Source: Halobaculum marinum (GTDB lineage: Archaea; Halobacteriota; Halobacteria; Halobacteriales; Haloferacaceae). From it: DNA of 64,000 nucleotides. The notes below the pieces were generated by a model. The model ran no database searches. It was not told the origin of the DNA and was given only the letters and a program-made list of their open reading frames with translations. Shown here piece by piece: positions 18,515 to 26,946 of the stretch. Location of the stretch: NCBI RefSeq assembly GCF_029338555.1, contig NZ_CP119989.1:2728001-2792000 (forward strand). Direction: 5' to 3'. Each line of letters starts with the position of its first letter. Within the stretch, counting starts at the first letter, position 1. Made by a program: the position numbers and the translations under genes.

Positions 18515-19174
18515 GTGACTCCCGGTTCGCGCGCGCTCGGCGTCGCCGTCTCCGCGAGCGACGGCGACGACGGGCCGGCGCACGCGACCGTCGCGGGCGC
18601 CGTCGTCCGCGCCGACCGGGTGGTCGACGGCCTCTCCTTCTCGACGTGCAGCGTCGGCGGCACCGACGCGACCGCCGCCATGATCGACTGTTGGGAGCGA
18701 CTCGCTCGCGAGGACGTGCGCCACCTCCTCGTGGCCGGCGTCGCACCCGCGTGGTTCAACGTCGTCGACCTCGCGGCGGTCCACGAGGCCACCGACCGGC
18801 CAGTGGTGGCCGTCGCCTTCGAGGCCAGCGACGGACTCGAACCGCACCTCCGCGCGCACTTCGACGGCGCGGCGCTCGACGCCCGCCTCGCCACTTACCG
18901 GTCGCTCCCCGACCGGCACCCGGTCGTGCTCAATCCTGACGACGGAGAGGGTGAGGCCGGCGACGACGGCGGAGCCGAACCCGATCTGTGTGTCCGCGCG
19001 GTCGGCGTCGACGACGCCGAGGCCCGGCGAGTCGTCCGGGCGCACACCCCCGAGGGGCGACGACGCCCCGAACCGCTTCGCGTGGCGAAACTCGCCGCGC
19101 GGGCCGGTCGGTCGTACCTCCACGACCCCGGCCCGCCGGCGAGTGACCCCGCTGGCGACGCGGGAGACGGGTAA
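18515..19174 (+). CDS. DUF99 (UPF0215) family protein, endonuclease V-related fold
   Basis: A 219-residue protein with GTG start at 18515. Typical family phrases are RALGVAVS at the N-terminus, VVDGLSFSTCSVGGTDATAAMI, AWFNVVDLAAVHEATDRPVVAVAFEAS and a C-terminal EPLRVAKLAARAG. DUF99 proteins share the RNase H-like fold of endonuclease V, so a nucleic-acid role is plausible. It sits directly before a uracil-DNA glycosylase gene, which fits DNA repair, but activity is unproven. Confidence 0.85.
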   Translation: MTPGSRALGVAVSASDGDDGPAHATVAGAVVRADRVVDGLSFSTCSVGGTDATAAMIDCWERLAREDVRHLLVAGVAPAWFNVVDLAAVHEATDRPVVAVAFEASDGLEPHLRAHFDGAALDARLATYRSLPDRHPVVLNPDDGEGEAGDDGGAEPDLCVRAVGVDDAEARRVVRAHTPEGRRRPEPLRVAKLAARAGRSYLHDPGPPASDPAGDAGDG

Positions 19175-19204
19175 GTTTACCATCGCGCCGGCCGGCGTTC
19201 GGGT

Positions 19205-19810
19205 ATGAGCGAGCAGTCGCTGGACGCGGATCTGTGCGTGACCGACTGCGAGCGGTGCCCCGCGCTCGTCGAGTCGCGCTCTCGGATCGTCAACGGCGTC
19301 GGCCCGACGGACGCCGACCTCGTGTTCGTCGGCGAGGCGCCCGGCGCCAACGAGGACAGCGAGGGCGAACCGTTCGTCGGTCGCTCGGGGACGGTGCTCG
19401 ACGACGCCCTGCGCGACGCCGGTCTCGCGCGCGCCGACGTGCGCATCACCAACTGCGTGCGCTGTCGCCCGCCGGACAACCGCGACCCGAAGACCGACGA
19501 ACTGGCGAACTGTCGCGGCTACCTCGCCGAGGAGTTGGCGCGGGTCGACCCCGAACTCGTCGTCACGCTCGGGAAGGTGCCGTCCCAACACCTGCTGGAC
19601 CGCTCGGTCGCGGTGACGAGCGAGAACGGCGAGGTGTTCGACGCGCGCGTCGGCGACACCGCGGTGCGCCTGCTGGTGTGTCTCCACCCCGCGGCGACGC
19701 TGTACGACCGGAGTCAGGCCGACGCCTTCGCGGAGACCATCGCCCGCGCAGCCGAGTTGTCGGGGCTCGCCGACGGCGACGGCGGGCAGGCCAGCCTCGG
19801 CGACTACTGA
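19205..19810 (+). CDS. udg: Type-4 uracil-DNA glycosylase
   Basis: A 201-residue glycosylase that removes uracil from DNA to start base-excision repair. Motif GEAPGANEDSEGEPFVGRSG (residues 43-62) is the family-4 uracil-binding loop, and HPAATLYD is the C-terminal motif. Four cysteines (15, 18, 87, 103) match the 4Fe-4S ligands of this family. The last 7 bp overlap the convergent rhomboid gene. It probably works with endonuclease IV, encoded at 26004. Confidence 0.95.
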   Translation: MSEQSLDADLCVTDCERCPALVESRSRIVNGVGPTDADLVFVGEAPGANEDSEGEPFVGRSGTVLDDALRDAGLARADVRITNCVRCRPPDNRDPKTDELANCRGYLAEELARVDPELVVTLGKVPSQHLLDRSVAVTSENGEVFDARVGDTAVRLLVCLHPAATLYDRSQADAFAETIARAAELSGLADGDGGQASLGDY

Positions 19811-20505
19811 GCGTCGTCGGCGCTCGACTCCGCCGCCGCGTCGACTCCCGAGCGGCGCCGCCACACGGCACCGGTCGCGAGGCCGACGACCACCCCCGCG
19901 AGGTGCCCGCCGTTGACGGCCACCGGGGCGTCGGGGAGGCTCACGAGGAGGTTCGCCGCGACCGCGACGGTCGAGGTGACGCCGACGGCGGCCGCGACGA
20001 GGTCGAGTTCGGAGAGGCCGTCCCGGAAGCGCACGCCCCTCGCGAGGGCGAAGCCCGCGAGCGCGTAGCCGAGGCCGCTGATCCCGTAGAACGCGACGTT
20101 CGGTTGGGGGCTGTACGCGAGCAGCACCGCGTACCCGGTGGCCAGCGACGCGACCGCCGCCGTCGCCACGAACGTCCAGTACCCCCCGGGCGAGAAGTGG
20201 CGCTCCTGTGGGGCGAGGACGAGGAGGACGAGAACGTTCGAGAGGAAGTGGAGCGGCCCACGGTGGAGGAACAGCGACAGTAGGTACACCGCGTCGCCGC
20301 CCTCGAGGAACAGGTACGCGGTCAGTTGACGGACCGAGTCGGCGCCGGTGAGCGCCGTCCCGACTAGTTGGAGGAGGAACACCGCCGAGGTGAGCGCCAC
20401 CAGCGTCAGCGTCGTCCCGGTGTGCGCCGCCCGGTACTGGTCGCGGAGGCGCCCGAGAAACGCGGGGAGGTCGTCGGGTGCGTCGACGGCGCGGTCCGAC
20501 TGCAT
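19804..20505 (-). CDS. Rhomboid family intramembrane serine protease
   Basis: A 233-residue membrane protease with about six helices. Catalytic Ser143 lies in YGISGLGYALAG and the catalytic His201 in NGGHLAGVVVG. HRGPLHFLSN (His81, His86, Asn90) forms the oxyanion region of helix 2. It should cleave transmembrane substrates within the cell membrane. I chose Met at 20505 (MQSDRAVDAPDD); an ATG 11 codons upstream is possible. The 3' ends of this gene and udg overlap by 7 bp. Confidence 0.9.
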   Translation of the reverse strand: MQSDRAVDAPDDLPAFLGRLRDQYRAAHTGTTLTLVALTSAVFLLQLVGTALTGADSVRQLTAYLFLEGGDAVYLLSLFLHRGPLHFLSNVLVLLVLAPQERHFSPGGYWTFVATAAVASLATGYAVLLAYSPQPNVAFYGISGLGYALAGFALARGVRFRDGLSELDLVAAAVGVTSTVAVAANLLVSLPDAPVAVNGGHLAGVVVGLATGAVWRRRSGVDAAAESSADDAQ

Positions 20506-20685
20506 CGACCCCGACTCGGGGCCTTGCCTCCTTAGCACTTCCTCGGATCGTGGCGGGAGCGTCGAACGACGCAGTTCGGTTGGGGACTCACCTCCCGGAT
20601 GCCCGGCCGGCCCGGACGGCCCGGACGACCGCGTCGCTGGTGAGTGGAAGAAATACGAGAAACGGCGGTCGCGAGCGCGACGCGT

Positions 20686-21276
20686 CTACTTGCCGTGACG
20701 GTTGCCGCTCGACACGGACGGGCGGGTCTTCTCGGTGCCCTTGCCGCGCTGGTTGAGACCGCGGTTGGAGGCGCCGGCGTTCGTGAGGCCGCGGAACGCG
20801 CGACCCTTCTGGGAGTCGTCGCAGATCCAGTTGAGTTCGTCGTCGTTCTCGATTGCGGGGTGCTCGGGATCGACGAGAATCGCCTCGAACCACTTCTGGG
20901 AGCCATCCTGGCCCACCGGGTAGGAGGCGAGCACGCGGAGGTTCGGGAACTTGCGCGAGACGCGCTCCTCACCGATGCGCTGGATGGACTTCCGGCGACC
21001 GATGCGGTTGACGCCCTGGCGCTTCGAGCGGCGGCCCGCCTTGAAGCGCTGCTTGCGCGCGCCGCCCTTGCGGACGGAGACGCGCGCCATCACGACGCCC
21101 TGCTTGGCCTTGTAGCCGAGTTCGCGCGCCTTGTCGAGGCGGGTCGGTCGGTCGATCCGAACGATGGCGCCCTCCTCGCGCCACTGCTGCTTGCGCTGCC
21201 ACTGCAGTTCCGCGAGCTTGCCCTCGTCCTGGTTCCGCCAGGCTTCCTTGATGTGGGAGTAGAAGCTTCGTGCCAT
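20686..21276 (-). CDS. rpl15e: 50S ribosomal protein L15e
   Basis: A 196-residue basic ribosomal protein, a strong contrast to the acidic neighbours. The N-terminus MARSFYSHIKEAWRNQDEG and the segments KQGVVMARVSVRKGGARKQR and SYPVGQDGSQKWFEAILVDP are typical of archaeal and eukaryotic L15e. The start at 21276 is fixed by homology to the family; upstream codons to 21375 are spurious. It appears monocistronic, with about 220 bp of non-coding DNA before it. Confidence 0.97.
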   Translation of the reverse strand: MARSFYSHIKEAWRNQDEGKLAELQWQRKQQWREEGAIVRIDRPTRLDKARELGYKAKQGVVMARVSVRKGGARKQRFKAGRRSKRQGVNRIGRRKSIQRIGEERVSRKFPNLRVLASYPVGQDGSQKWFEAILVDPEHPAIENDDELNWICDDSQKGRAFRGLTNAGASNRGLNQRGKGTEKTRPSVSSGNRHGK

Positions 21277-21499
21277 TGTGGTGTGCTCCGCGGGCGCTTG
21301 CGATTCAACCGCGTCGAGGGACCCCCGAGCGGTCACATTTCGTCCCGGCGTACCGGGTGCCCACTGGCGGCCCACCTGCCAGCGAGTTGGTGGTAGTTCC
21401 GCGTTGCGGCTGTTAAGGGCTACGTTTCGCGTCGTCGCTCTGTGAGTTGGTCACAGCCTGCTCGCGAGCGACGAGTCGCGTCGCCGACGCGTCGCCGAC

Positions 21500-22417
21500 T
21501 CACGCCTCCGACTCGGCGAACGCCCGCACCGACTCGAACGTGCCGTCCAGAATCGCGTCCGTCACCGTCTGCGGGTCGACCTCGGGCATCTCGCTCGGGT
21601 ACTTCCGGGCGAAGTAGCTCAGGATGTTGTCCACGTCGCGCAAGAGGAGTTCGTCGGCGTTCTCGTGGTCCGTCTCGACCGACTGTGGCCAGTCGAAGAT
21701 GACGACGCCGTCGTCGCTGACGGCGACGTTGTACTCGGAGATGTCCGCGTGGACGTAGCCCGCGCGGTACGCCAGGTCCATCTCGCGCAGGACCAGATCG
21801 AGGACGCCAACGACCTGCTCGGACTGCAGTTTCGCCTTCGCCAGTTCCGGCCCGGGGAGCTTCTCCATCACGATGGCGTGCCGATTGTGGTCGATGGGAC
21901 GCGGCACCGACACGTTCGGGTACAGGTCCTCCAAGGCGCCGTACTCGCGCTCGGCGGCCTTGCGGGCGGTGTACTGCCAGGAGACGTGGTGGTTGTCGCT
22001 GGTGTAGTCGCGCTCTTTGTGCACCTCGCGGAAGTTGGTGTACCCCTCGCGGTGGAACTTCAGCGCCATCGGGCGGTACGTCTCCACCTCGTACACGTCG
22101 CTCTCTTTGCCCACTCCCAGCGGCGCGCCCATCCCGGTGACCGTCTCGCGCTCGGCGAACGTGTGGAGCGCGAGCGCGTCGTACCCCTCGAAGGTGAGCT
22201 GGTACCCCTCGTACTGGATCGTCTTGCGCCGGATGAGGTCGCGGTCGGCACAGCGGTCGATCCGGTAGTCCGCGTTCTCCTCCGAGAGTCCGGCGTAGCC
22301 GGGGATCTTCTCGACGTTCACCCACTCGGAGAAACGCATCCCCTGCTCGACGCCCGAGAGGAGATAGAAGTCCTCGGGCTCGAGCTCCGCCATCGTCTCG
22401 GCGACGTTCCCGACCAT
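21500..22417 (-). CDS. rio2: RIO2-type serine/threonine protein kinase
   Basis: A 305-residue atypical kinase involved in small-subunit ribosome maturation. An N-terminal winged-helix domain (about residues 10-90) marks the RIO2 subfamily. The kinase domain has a P-loop-like GVGKESDVYEV (101-111), Lys120 in MALKF, catalytic Asp225 in HADISEYN and metal-binding Asp242 in IFDWPQ. Start 22417 (MVGNVAETMAEL) is the family start. It neighbours the L15e gene on the same strand, consistent with ribosome biogenesis. Confidence 0.95.
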   Translation of the reverse strand: MVGNVAETMAELEPEDFYLLSGVEQGMRFSEWVNVEKIPGYAGLSEENADYRIDRCADRDLIRRKTIQYEGYQLTFEGYDALALHTFAERETVTGMGAPLGVGKESDVYEVETYRPMALKFHREGYTNFREVHKERDYTSDNHHVSWQYTARKAAEREYGALEDLYPNVSVPRPIDHNRHAIVMEKLPGPELAKAKLQSEQVVGVLDLVLREMDLAYRAGYVHADISEYNVAVSDDGVVIFDWPQSVETDHENADELLLRDVDNILSYFARKYPSEMPEVDPQTVTDAILDGTFESVRAFAESEA

Positions 22418-22502
22418 TACCGAGTGTTGGTCGCTCGGAGGTGAAAAGGCGTTCGTGGCGGCGACGCGACCGACCGCGAGGCGCGCGGTGGGTCGACGCC
22501 CG

Positions 22503-22928
22503 TCAGTTGAGGAGTTCGTCGCCGACGAGGTGAGTGGCAAAGCCGAACACGAAGGGGAGCGGGAACGTGACGACCCACGCGGCGATCCCTCGCCCGCCCG
22601 TGCCGTAGGTGAAGTACAGCGAGAGCAGGTCGAACGACCAGCCCGCGAGCAGTTGGGGCAACAGGAGGAACGTCACGTACACCACGAGCGAGAGCGGGAT
22701 GGCGACGAGCAGCGCTTCGATCGAGTGTCTGAGCCGAATCCGGAGCCCGGAGAGGCAGACGCCGCCCACGACGACAGCCGCCATGACCACCCCCCGCGGC
22801 ACGGCGAGCGCGTCGGGGTAGTACCCACCTTGGACGTACGCGAACGTCAACAGGCCGCCGAGGACTGCGAACCCCGCCCCGAGGCCGACCACCGTTGGAA
22901 TCGACGCTGCGTCGCGAATCTCCGCCAC
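22503..22928 (-). CDS. Uncharacterised four-helix membrane protein
   Basis: A 141-residue protein starting at GTG 22926-22928 (VAEIRDAAS). Four membrane helices are visible: about residues 12-34, 44-60, 72-92 and 108-130. A hydrophilic loop with YFTYGTGGRGIAAW precedes the last one. No catalytic motif is seen. The GTG overlaps the TAG stop of the upstream gene by one base (TAGTG), so the two proteins are probably made together and may form a complex. Confidence 0.7.
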   Translation of the reverse strand: MAEIRDAASIPTVVGLGAGFAVLGGLLTFAYVQGGYYPDALAVPRGVVMAAVVVGGVCLSGLRIRLRHSIEALLVAIPLSLVVYVTFLLLPQLLAGWSFDLLSLYFTYGTGGRGIAAWVVTFPLPFVFGFATHLVGDELLN

Positions 22929-23410
22929 TATCGCACCCCCGCGGTGCTGTCGACCGACAACGCGGTCGACCGACCGCCGACGTCGGCGGGGACCGTCCCG
23001 GTGAGCGTCACGCTGCCGAGGTCGGTGGCCACTCGCTCGCGGTGGTCCTCGCGAACGTCGAAGCCGAGCGTGATACTCGCCGACCCGCCCGCGGGGACGG
23101 TCGCGCCGTCGACGGAGACGCCTCGGAGCCTCGTCAGGGTGGTGTCGTCGTTCGACGCACGGACGCTCGCGATGCCACCCCGATCGGGGACCGTGATCGC
23201 CGCGGGCGTCGGGTTCGTCAGCCGGAGTGTCGCCCGAAGCTCCGACCCGTCGTCGGTCGCCGAGACGGACTGGCTGGTCACGGTCACCCGGTCGAGGTGG
23301 TTCGCCGCGACGTGACTGGAGACGACCGGCGCGGCCACGGCGACCGAGACGACTGCGAGAACGCCCACCACCACGAGGCTGGTGCGTCTGTCCGCGAGGG
23401 GCACCCACAT
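22928..23410 (-). CDS. Membrane-anchored protein with an Ig-like/LEA-like outer domain
   Basis: A 160-residue protein with one N-terminal helix (LVVVGVLAVVSVAVAAPVV, no lipobox), so the rest probably faces outside. The outer part (about 38-155) is beta-rich, with ELRATLRLTNPTPAAITVP and GGSASITLGFDV, resembling the LEA14/Ig-like domains used for extracellular binding (pattern-based inference). It is upstream of and coupled to the four-helix protein. An unusually AT-rich region of about 115 bp precedes it. Confidence 0.7.
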   Translation of the reverse strand: MWVPLADRRTSLVVVGVLAVVSVAVAAPVVSSHVAANHLDRVTVTSQSVSATDDGSELRATLRLTNPTPAAITVPDRGGIASVRASNDDTTLTRLRGVSVDGATVPAGGSASITLGFDVREDHRERVATDLGSVTLTGTVPADVGGRSTALSVDSTAGVR

Positions 23411-23525
23411 GATATCAGACTGACGTTGCTACCACATAATTGTACTGTTGCCCAATTTAGCCCAAAATAACAGACGTAGTTTTATATAACATAGTTAGAA
23501 ACGCAGTTGTCCAAATAATACCAGT
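23411..23525. promoter_or_regulatory. AT-rich intergenic promoter region
   Basis: A conspicuously AT-rich block in a GC-rich chromosome. It holds several TATA-like elements, among them TTTTATATAACA near 23480 and, on the minus strand, ACAATTATG about 35-40 bp before the ATG at 23410. It probably drives the leftward membrane pair and possibly the rightward gene at 23658. Confidence 0.5.
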
Positions 23526-23657
23526 CAGAATCGCTCGTTCGCGCGATTGTCACTGGCGAGGGCGAACGGCCCGGAGACGCCGGTCCACGAAACCAGCCGG
23601 GTCCGGCGGGCGGGTGCCGACCGGCGGCTCTTTCCCCCGCGGCGACACACCGTCGGT

Positions 23658-24530
23658 ATGAGCGATTCGGACGTCGAGCAGGTCCCCGAGTCCGCAGGCG
23701 CCGCCGTCGCCGCCGGGCCCCTCGCCGACCGCGAGTGGCGACTGATCCGCGAGGAGGCCCGCCCCGGCCCCCTGAACATGGCGCTCGACGAGGTGGCCGC
23801 CGAGACCGCCGCCGACGGCGGCCCGCGCACGGTCCGCGTGTACCGTTGGGATCCCTCGTGTCTGTCGATGGGGTACACACAAGATCCGGAGACGGTCGAC
23901 TGGGACCACTGCGCCGACGCCGGCGTCGACGTGACGCGTCGCCAGACCGGCGGCGGCGGCATCTACCACGACCACGACGGCGACATCTCCTACTCCATCA
24001 CCGCGCCCGCAGACGAACTCCCGGGAGACCTCCTCGACGCCTACCACCTGCTGTGTGAGCCGGTGCTGGCGGCGTTCCGCACGCTCGGCGTCGACGCCGA
24101 CTACGCCGAGTCGGAGCGGCCCGCCATCTACCACCCCGCCTGTTACCTCCGGGCGCTCCACCCGGCCCACGACGTGTGCGCCGACGGCGGCGCCGGGCGG
24201 AAGCTGTCGGGCAACGCCCAGTACCGCCGCGAGGCGAGCGTCATCCAGCACGGTTCGGTGACGTTCGACGCCAAGCCCGCCGAGCACCTCGCGGTGTTCC
24301 GCGACCACGGCGTCAACGAAGACGAGTTCGCCGAGCGCGTCGGCGGGATCACAGACTACGCGACTGCGACCCGCGAGGAGGCGGTCGCCGCCTTCGAGGA
24401 CGCGCTGGCGACGTGGGCCGACGCCGAGGAGGGCGCGTGGACCGACGCGGAGCTGGCGCGCGCCGAGGAGATAGCGGCCGAGAAGTACCGCAGCGACGAG
24501 TGGGTGCGCGAGCGACCGGGCGGCCGATAG
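23658..24530 (+). CDS. Lipoate--protein ligase family protein
   Basis: A 290-residue member of the biotin/lipoate ligase A family. The lipoyl-binding loop RRQTGGGGIYHD (about 93-104) and the GRKLSGNAQYR segment with its catalytic-type Lys are present. LNMALDEVA at the start of the domain is also typical. These enzymes activate lipoate and attach it to lipoyl domains of 2-oxoacid dehydrogenases or the glycine cleavage H protein; octanoyl transferase activity is an alternative. The start at 23658 follows an acidic extension of about 25 residues. A long-range neighbour effect is not evident. Confidence 0.85.
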   Translation: MSDSDVEQVPESAGAAVAAGPLADREWRLIREEARPGPLNMALDEVAAETAADGGPRTVRVYRWDPSCLSMGYTQDPETVDWDHCADAGVDVTRRQTGGGGIYHDHDGDISYSITAPADELPGDLLDAYHLLCEPVLAAFRTLGVDADYAESERPAIYHPACYLRALHPAHDVCADGGAGRKLSGNAQYRREASVIQHGSVTFDAKPAEHLAVFRDHGVNEDEFAERVGGITDYATATREEAVAAFEDALATWADAEEGAWTDAELARAEEIAAEKYRSDEWVRERPGGR

Positions 24531-24536
24531 CGCCCG

Positions 24537-25082
24537 TCAGAAGCCGAACGTCTCTGGGTCGTCGGCGAGTTCCGCCTGCACCGCTTCGTGCAGTTCGCCG
24601 ACCGGCGGCGTGTCCCGCGTCGGGTCGAGCCAGTGCTCGCCGAGCCACCGGTACCGAATCTCGCCGTCCTCGTCGACGAGGAAACACGAGCGCCGCGACC
24701 GGCGGAACACGCCGAACGTCCGGTAGGCGACGCCGAACGCCTCCGAGACCGCGAGGTCGGTGTCGGCGTACAGCGGGAAGCCGAGGTCCAACCGGTCGAT
24801 GAACCGCCGGTGGAGTCGGGGACCGGACTTCGAGACGCCGACGACGTTCACCTCCTCGCCGGAGGCGAACCAGTCGAAGTCGCGGAAGGTGCACCACTCC
24901 TCGATGCAGTCCGGGCTGAAGTCGACGGTGTAGAAGCTCAGGAGGACTGGCTTGTCGAGCAACTCGGCGAAGTTGGTCTCACGCGTCTCTCCCTCGGGGG
25001 TGACGAGTGTCGCCTCGAACGCCGGTGCTCGGTCGCCCACGTCCAGCGGCTCTGCCGGCGGCGGTGTGTCCGAGGGTGGCAT
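24537..25082 (-). CDS. Peroxiredoxin-like (BCP/PrxQ-type) redoxin
   Basis: A 181-residue AhpC/TSA-fold protein. The presumed peroxidatic Cys59 and a second Cys64 lie in FSPDCIEEWC, five residues apart as in the BCP/PrxQ class. The usual Thr of the P-x-x-x-T-x-x-C motif is replaced by Ser (Phe-Ser-Pro). It should reduce peroxides with thioredoxin. A proline-rich N-terminus of about 10 residues precedes the domain. It is convergent with the lipoate-ligase gene, with 6 bp between the stops. Confidence 0.85.
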   Translation of the reverse strand: MPPSDTPPPAEPLDVGDRAPAFEATLVTPEGETRETNFAELLDKPVLLSFYTVDFSPDCIEEWCTFRDFDWFASGEEVNVVGVSKSGPRLHRRFIDRLDLGFPLYADTDLAVSEAFGVAYRTFGVFRRSRRSCFLVDEDGEIRYRWLGEHWLDPTRDTPPVGELHEAVQAELADDPETFGF

Positions 25083-25163
25083 CTGTGCGACTCACGCCCG
25101 GGGCTCGGATAAGCGTACGGCCCCGAGTGTCGCGGTTGAGAAGCGCCGTCCTCGTCGCGCCGT

Positions 25164-25864
25164 TCACAGGTTTGCGGGGTTGGCCATCCCCTCCTTGACG
25201 CCGACGCGGACGAGCGCGGCGTTCACCGGGAACGCCGCGAGGTAGCCGACCGACAGCGAGAACGCCAGCGCCCCCCAGAACAGCAGGTCGCCGACGTGGG
25301 CGTCGGCCGCGAGCAGGAGGTCGGTGCCGATGGCGGTCACTTCCATCACGGTGATCGACGGCGTCTCACTGTAGAACGCGTCGACGACCGCCTCACGGAG
25401 CCCCACGCCCTCCTGCATCAACGGCCCGACGGTCAGCCCGAAGCCGAACAGGTACGCGAACCCGAACGTCGCCGCCGCGACCCACCCGACCGCGAGGCCG
25501 AGGACCCCTGCGCGAGCAGAATCCCGGTGACCTCGCCGGCGCCACAGCCGGAGTAGCAGTGGGCCGTCGATCGGAACCCCCGCCGCACCAGCGAGTCCTC
25601 GGGGATCTGCGTGCGCCCGGCGTACCAGTACACCGCGAGGCCGAACGGTCCGGAGTAGACGACCGTCAGGGCCCACACGGCCTTCATCAGCGACGGGAGC
25701 GCCTCGTTGCGGGCTCGGAGGTCCCACAGCAGGACGCCGACGGAGACGGCGACGACCACCGCCCACGCGCCCATCACGACCGGGTCCGACAACACCGGGA
25801 CGAGTACCTCCCGAGCCGGTTCGAACGCCCGTTCGAGTCGTGCGACGAGTTCGCTCACCTGCAT
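25164..25864 (-). pseudogene. DUF4396 family membrane protein, split by a single-base frameshift
   Basis: The first part (25864 down to about 25509) gives [14 protein letters not shown], two to three helices and HCYSGCGAGEVTGILLAQ, the DUF4396 signature with conserved His and Cys. The frame then runs into a non-native tail. The rest (GVLGLAVGWVAAATFGFAYLFGFGL through PVNAALVRVGVKEGMANPANL) continues in the next frame. Adding one G to the four-base run on the minus strand (C-run 25505-25508 on plus) restores one 233-residue protein. Either the gene is broken or the base is a sequencing error; both halves look unmutated otherwise. The function of DUF4396 is unknown. Confidence 0.82.
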
Positions 25865-26003
25865 CCTGTGCGCCGGGGCGGTAGACGAGCGCGACCGAAA
25901 GGCTCGGTGGCCAGTTGCGGGGGCGGGAGTCAGCCGAGGTCACGTGCCGGCGGCGGCGACCGCTTCCGAAGCCGCTTTGCCCCCCGACCCGTCACCGACT
26001 GCC

Positions 26004-26858
26004 ATGAGCGCAGACAGCGACTCCGACCTCCGCGTCGGGGCACACGAGTCCATCGCCGGCGGCACGTTCAACGCCGTCGACGCGCTGGTCGAGGACGGCG
26101 GCAACTGCGGCCAGATCTTCACCCACTCCCCGCAGGTGTGGCAGGACCCGAACATCGACGACGACGAGGCCGAACGCTTCCGGAGCCTGAGCGACGAGCA
26201 CGGCGTCGGGCCGTGGGTGATCCACTCGTCGTACCTCGTCAACCTCTGCACGCCGAAAGACGGCCTCCGCCAGAAGTCGATCGACTCGATGCAGAAGGAG
26301 GTCGACGCTGCCGACAAACTCGACATCCCGTACGTGAACGTCCACCTCGGCGCCCACACCGGCGCCGGCGTCGAGCAGGGGCTCGACAACGCCGCGAGCG
26401 CGCTGGACGAGTTGGACATTCCCGAGGGCGTCACCGTGCTCGTCGAGTCCGACGCCGGGTCGGGCACGAAACTCGGCGGCGACTTCGAGCACCTCGCGGC
26501 GGTGCTGGAGCGCTCCGAGCAGGATCTGGACATCTGTCTCGACACGGCCCACGCGTTCGCCGCCGGGTACGACCTCTCGACGCCCGAGGGCGTCGACGAG
26601 ACGGTGGCCGAACTCGACGAGGTCGTCGGACTGGAGCACCTGGAGTGTGTCCACCTCAACGACTCGAAGCACGCGTGCGGGACGAACAAAGACGAGCACG
26701 CCCTCATCGGCGAGGGACTCATCGGCGAGGACGGGATGCGCGCGTTCGTCAACCACGACGACCTGCGCGACGTGCCGCTCGTGTTGGAGACACCCACCGA
26801 GGACGGTAAGGGCTTCGCGTGGAACATCCAGCGCGTGAAGGACCTGCGCGAGTACTGA
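26004..26858 (+). CDS. nfo: Deoxyribonuclease IV (endonuclease IV)
   Basis: A 284-residue AP endonuclease that cuts 5' of abasic sites in base-excision repair. The TIM-barrel family motifs are present: [31 protein letters not shown] and [16 protein letters not shown] with GEG. They supply the His, Glu and Asp ligands of the trinuclear zinc site. The start at 26004 ([16 protein letters not shown]) is chosen from the family N-terminus. It follows logically from uracil removal by the glycosylase at 19205. Confidence 0.96.
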   Translation: MSADSDSDLRVGAHESIAGGTFNAVDALVEDGGNCGQIFTHSPQVWQDPNIDDDEAERFRSLSDEHGVGPWVIHSSYLVNLCTPKDGLRQKSIDSMQKEVDAADKLDIPYVNVHLGAHTGAGVEQGLDNAASALDELDIPEGVTVLVESDAGSGTKLGGDFEHLAAVLERSEQDLDICLDTAHAFAAGYDLSTPEGVDETVAELDEVVGLEHLECVHLNDSKHACGTNKDEHALIGEGLIGEDGMRAFVNHDDLRDVPLVLETPTEDGKGFAWNIQRVKDLREY

Positions 26859-26946
26859 GGCGCGAGACCCCTGGCGCGACCCCGAGGATCCGGCGAACCG
26901 GCGGGTGCAACCCCACCTTCTTGCCACCCGCTGACAACCGCGGTGC

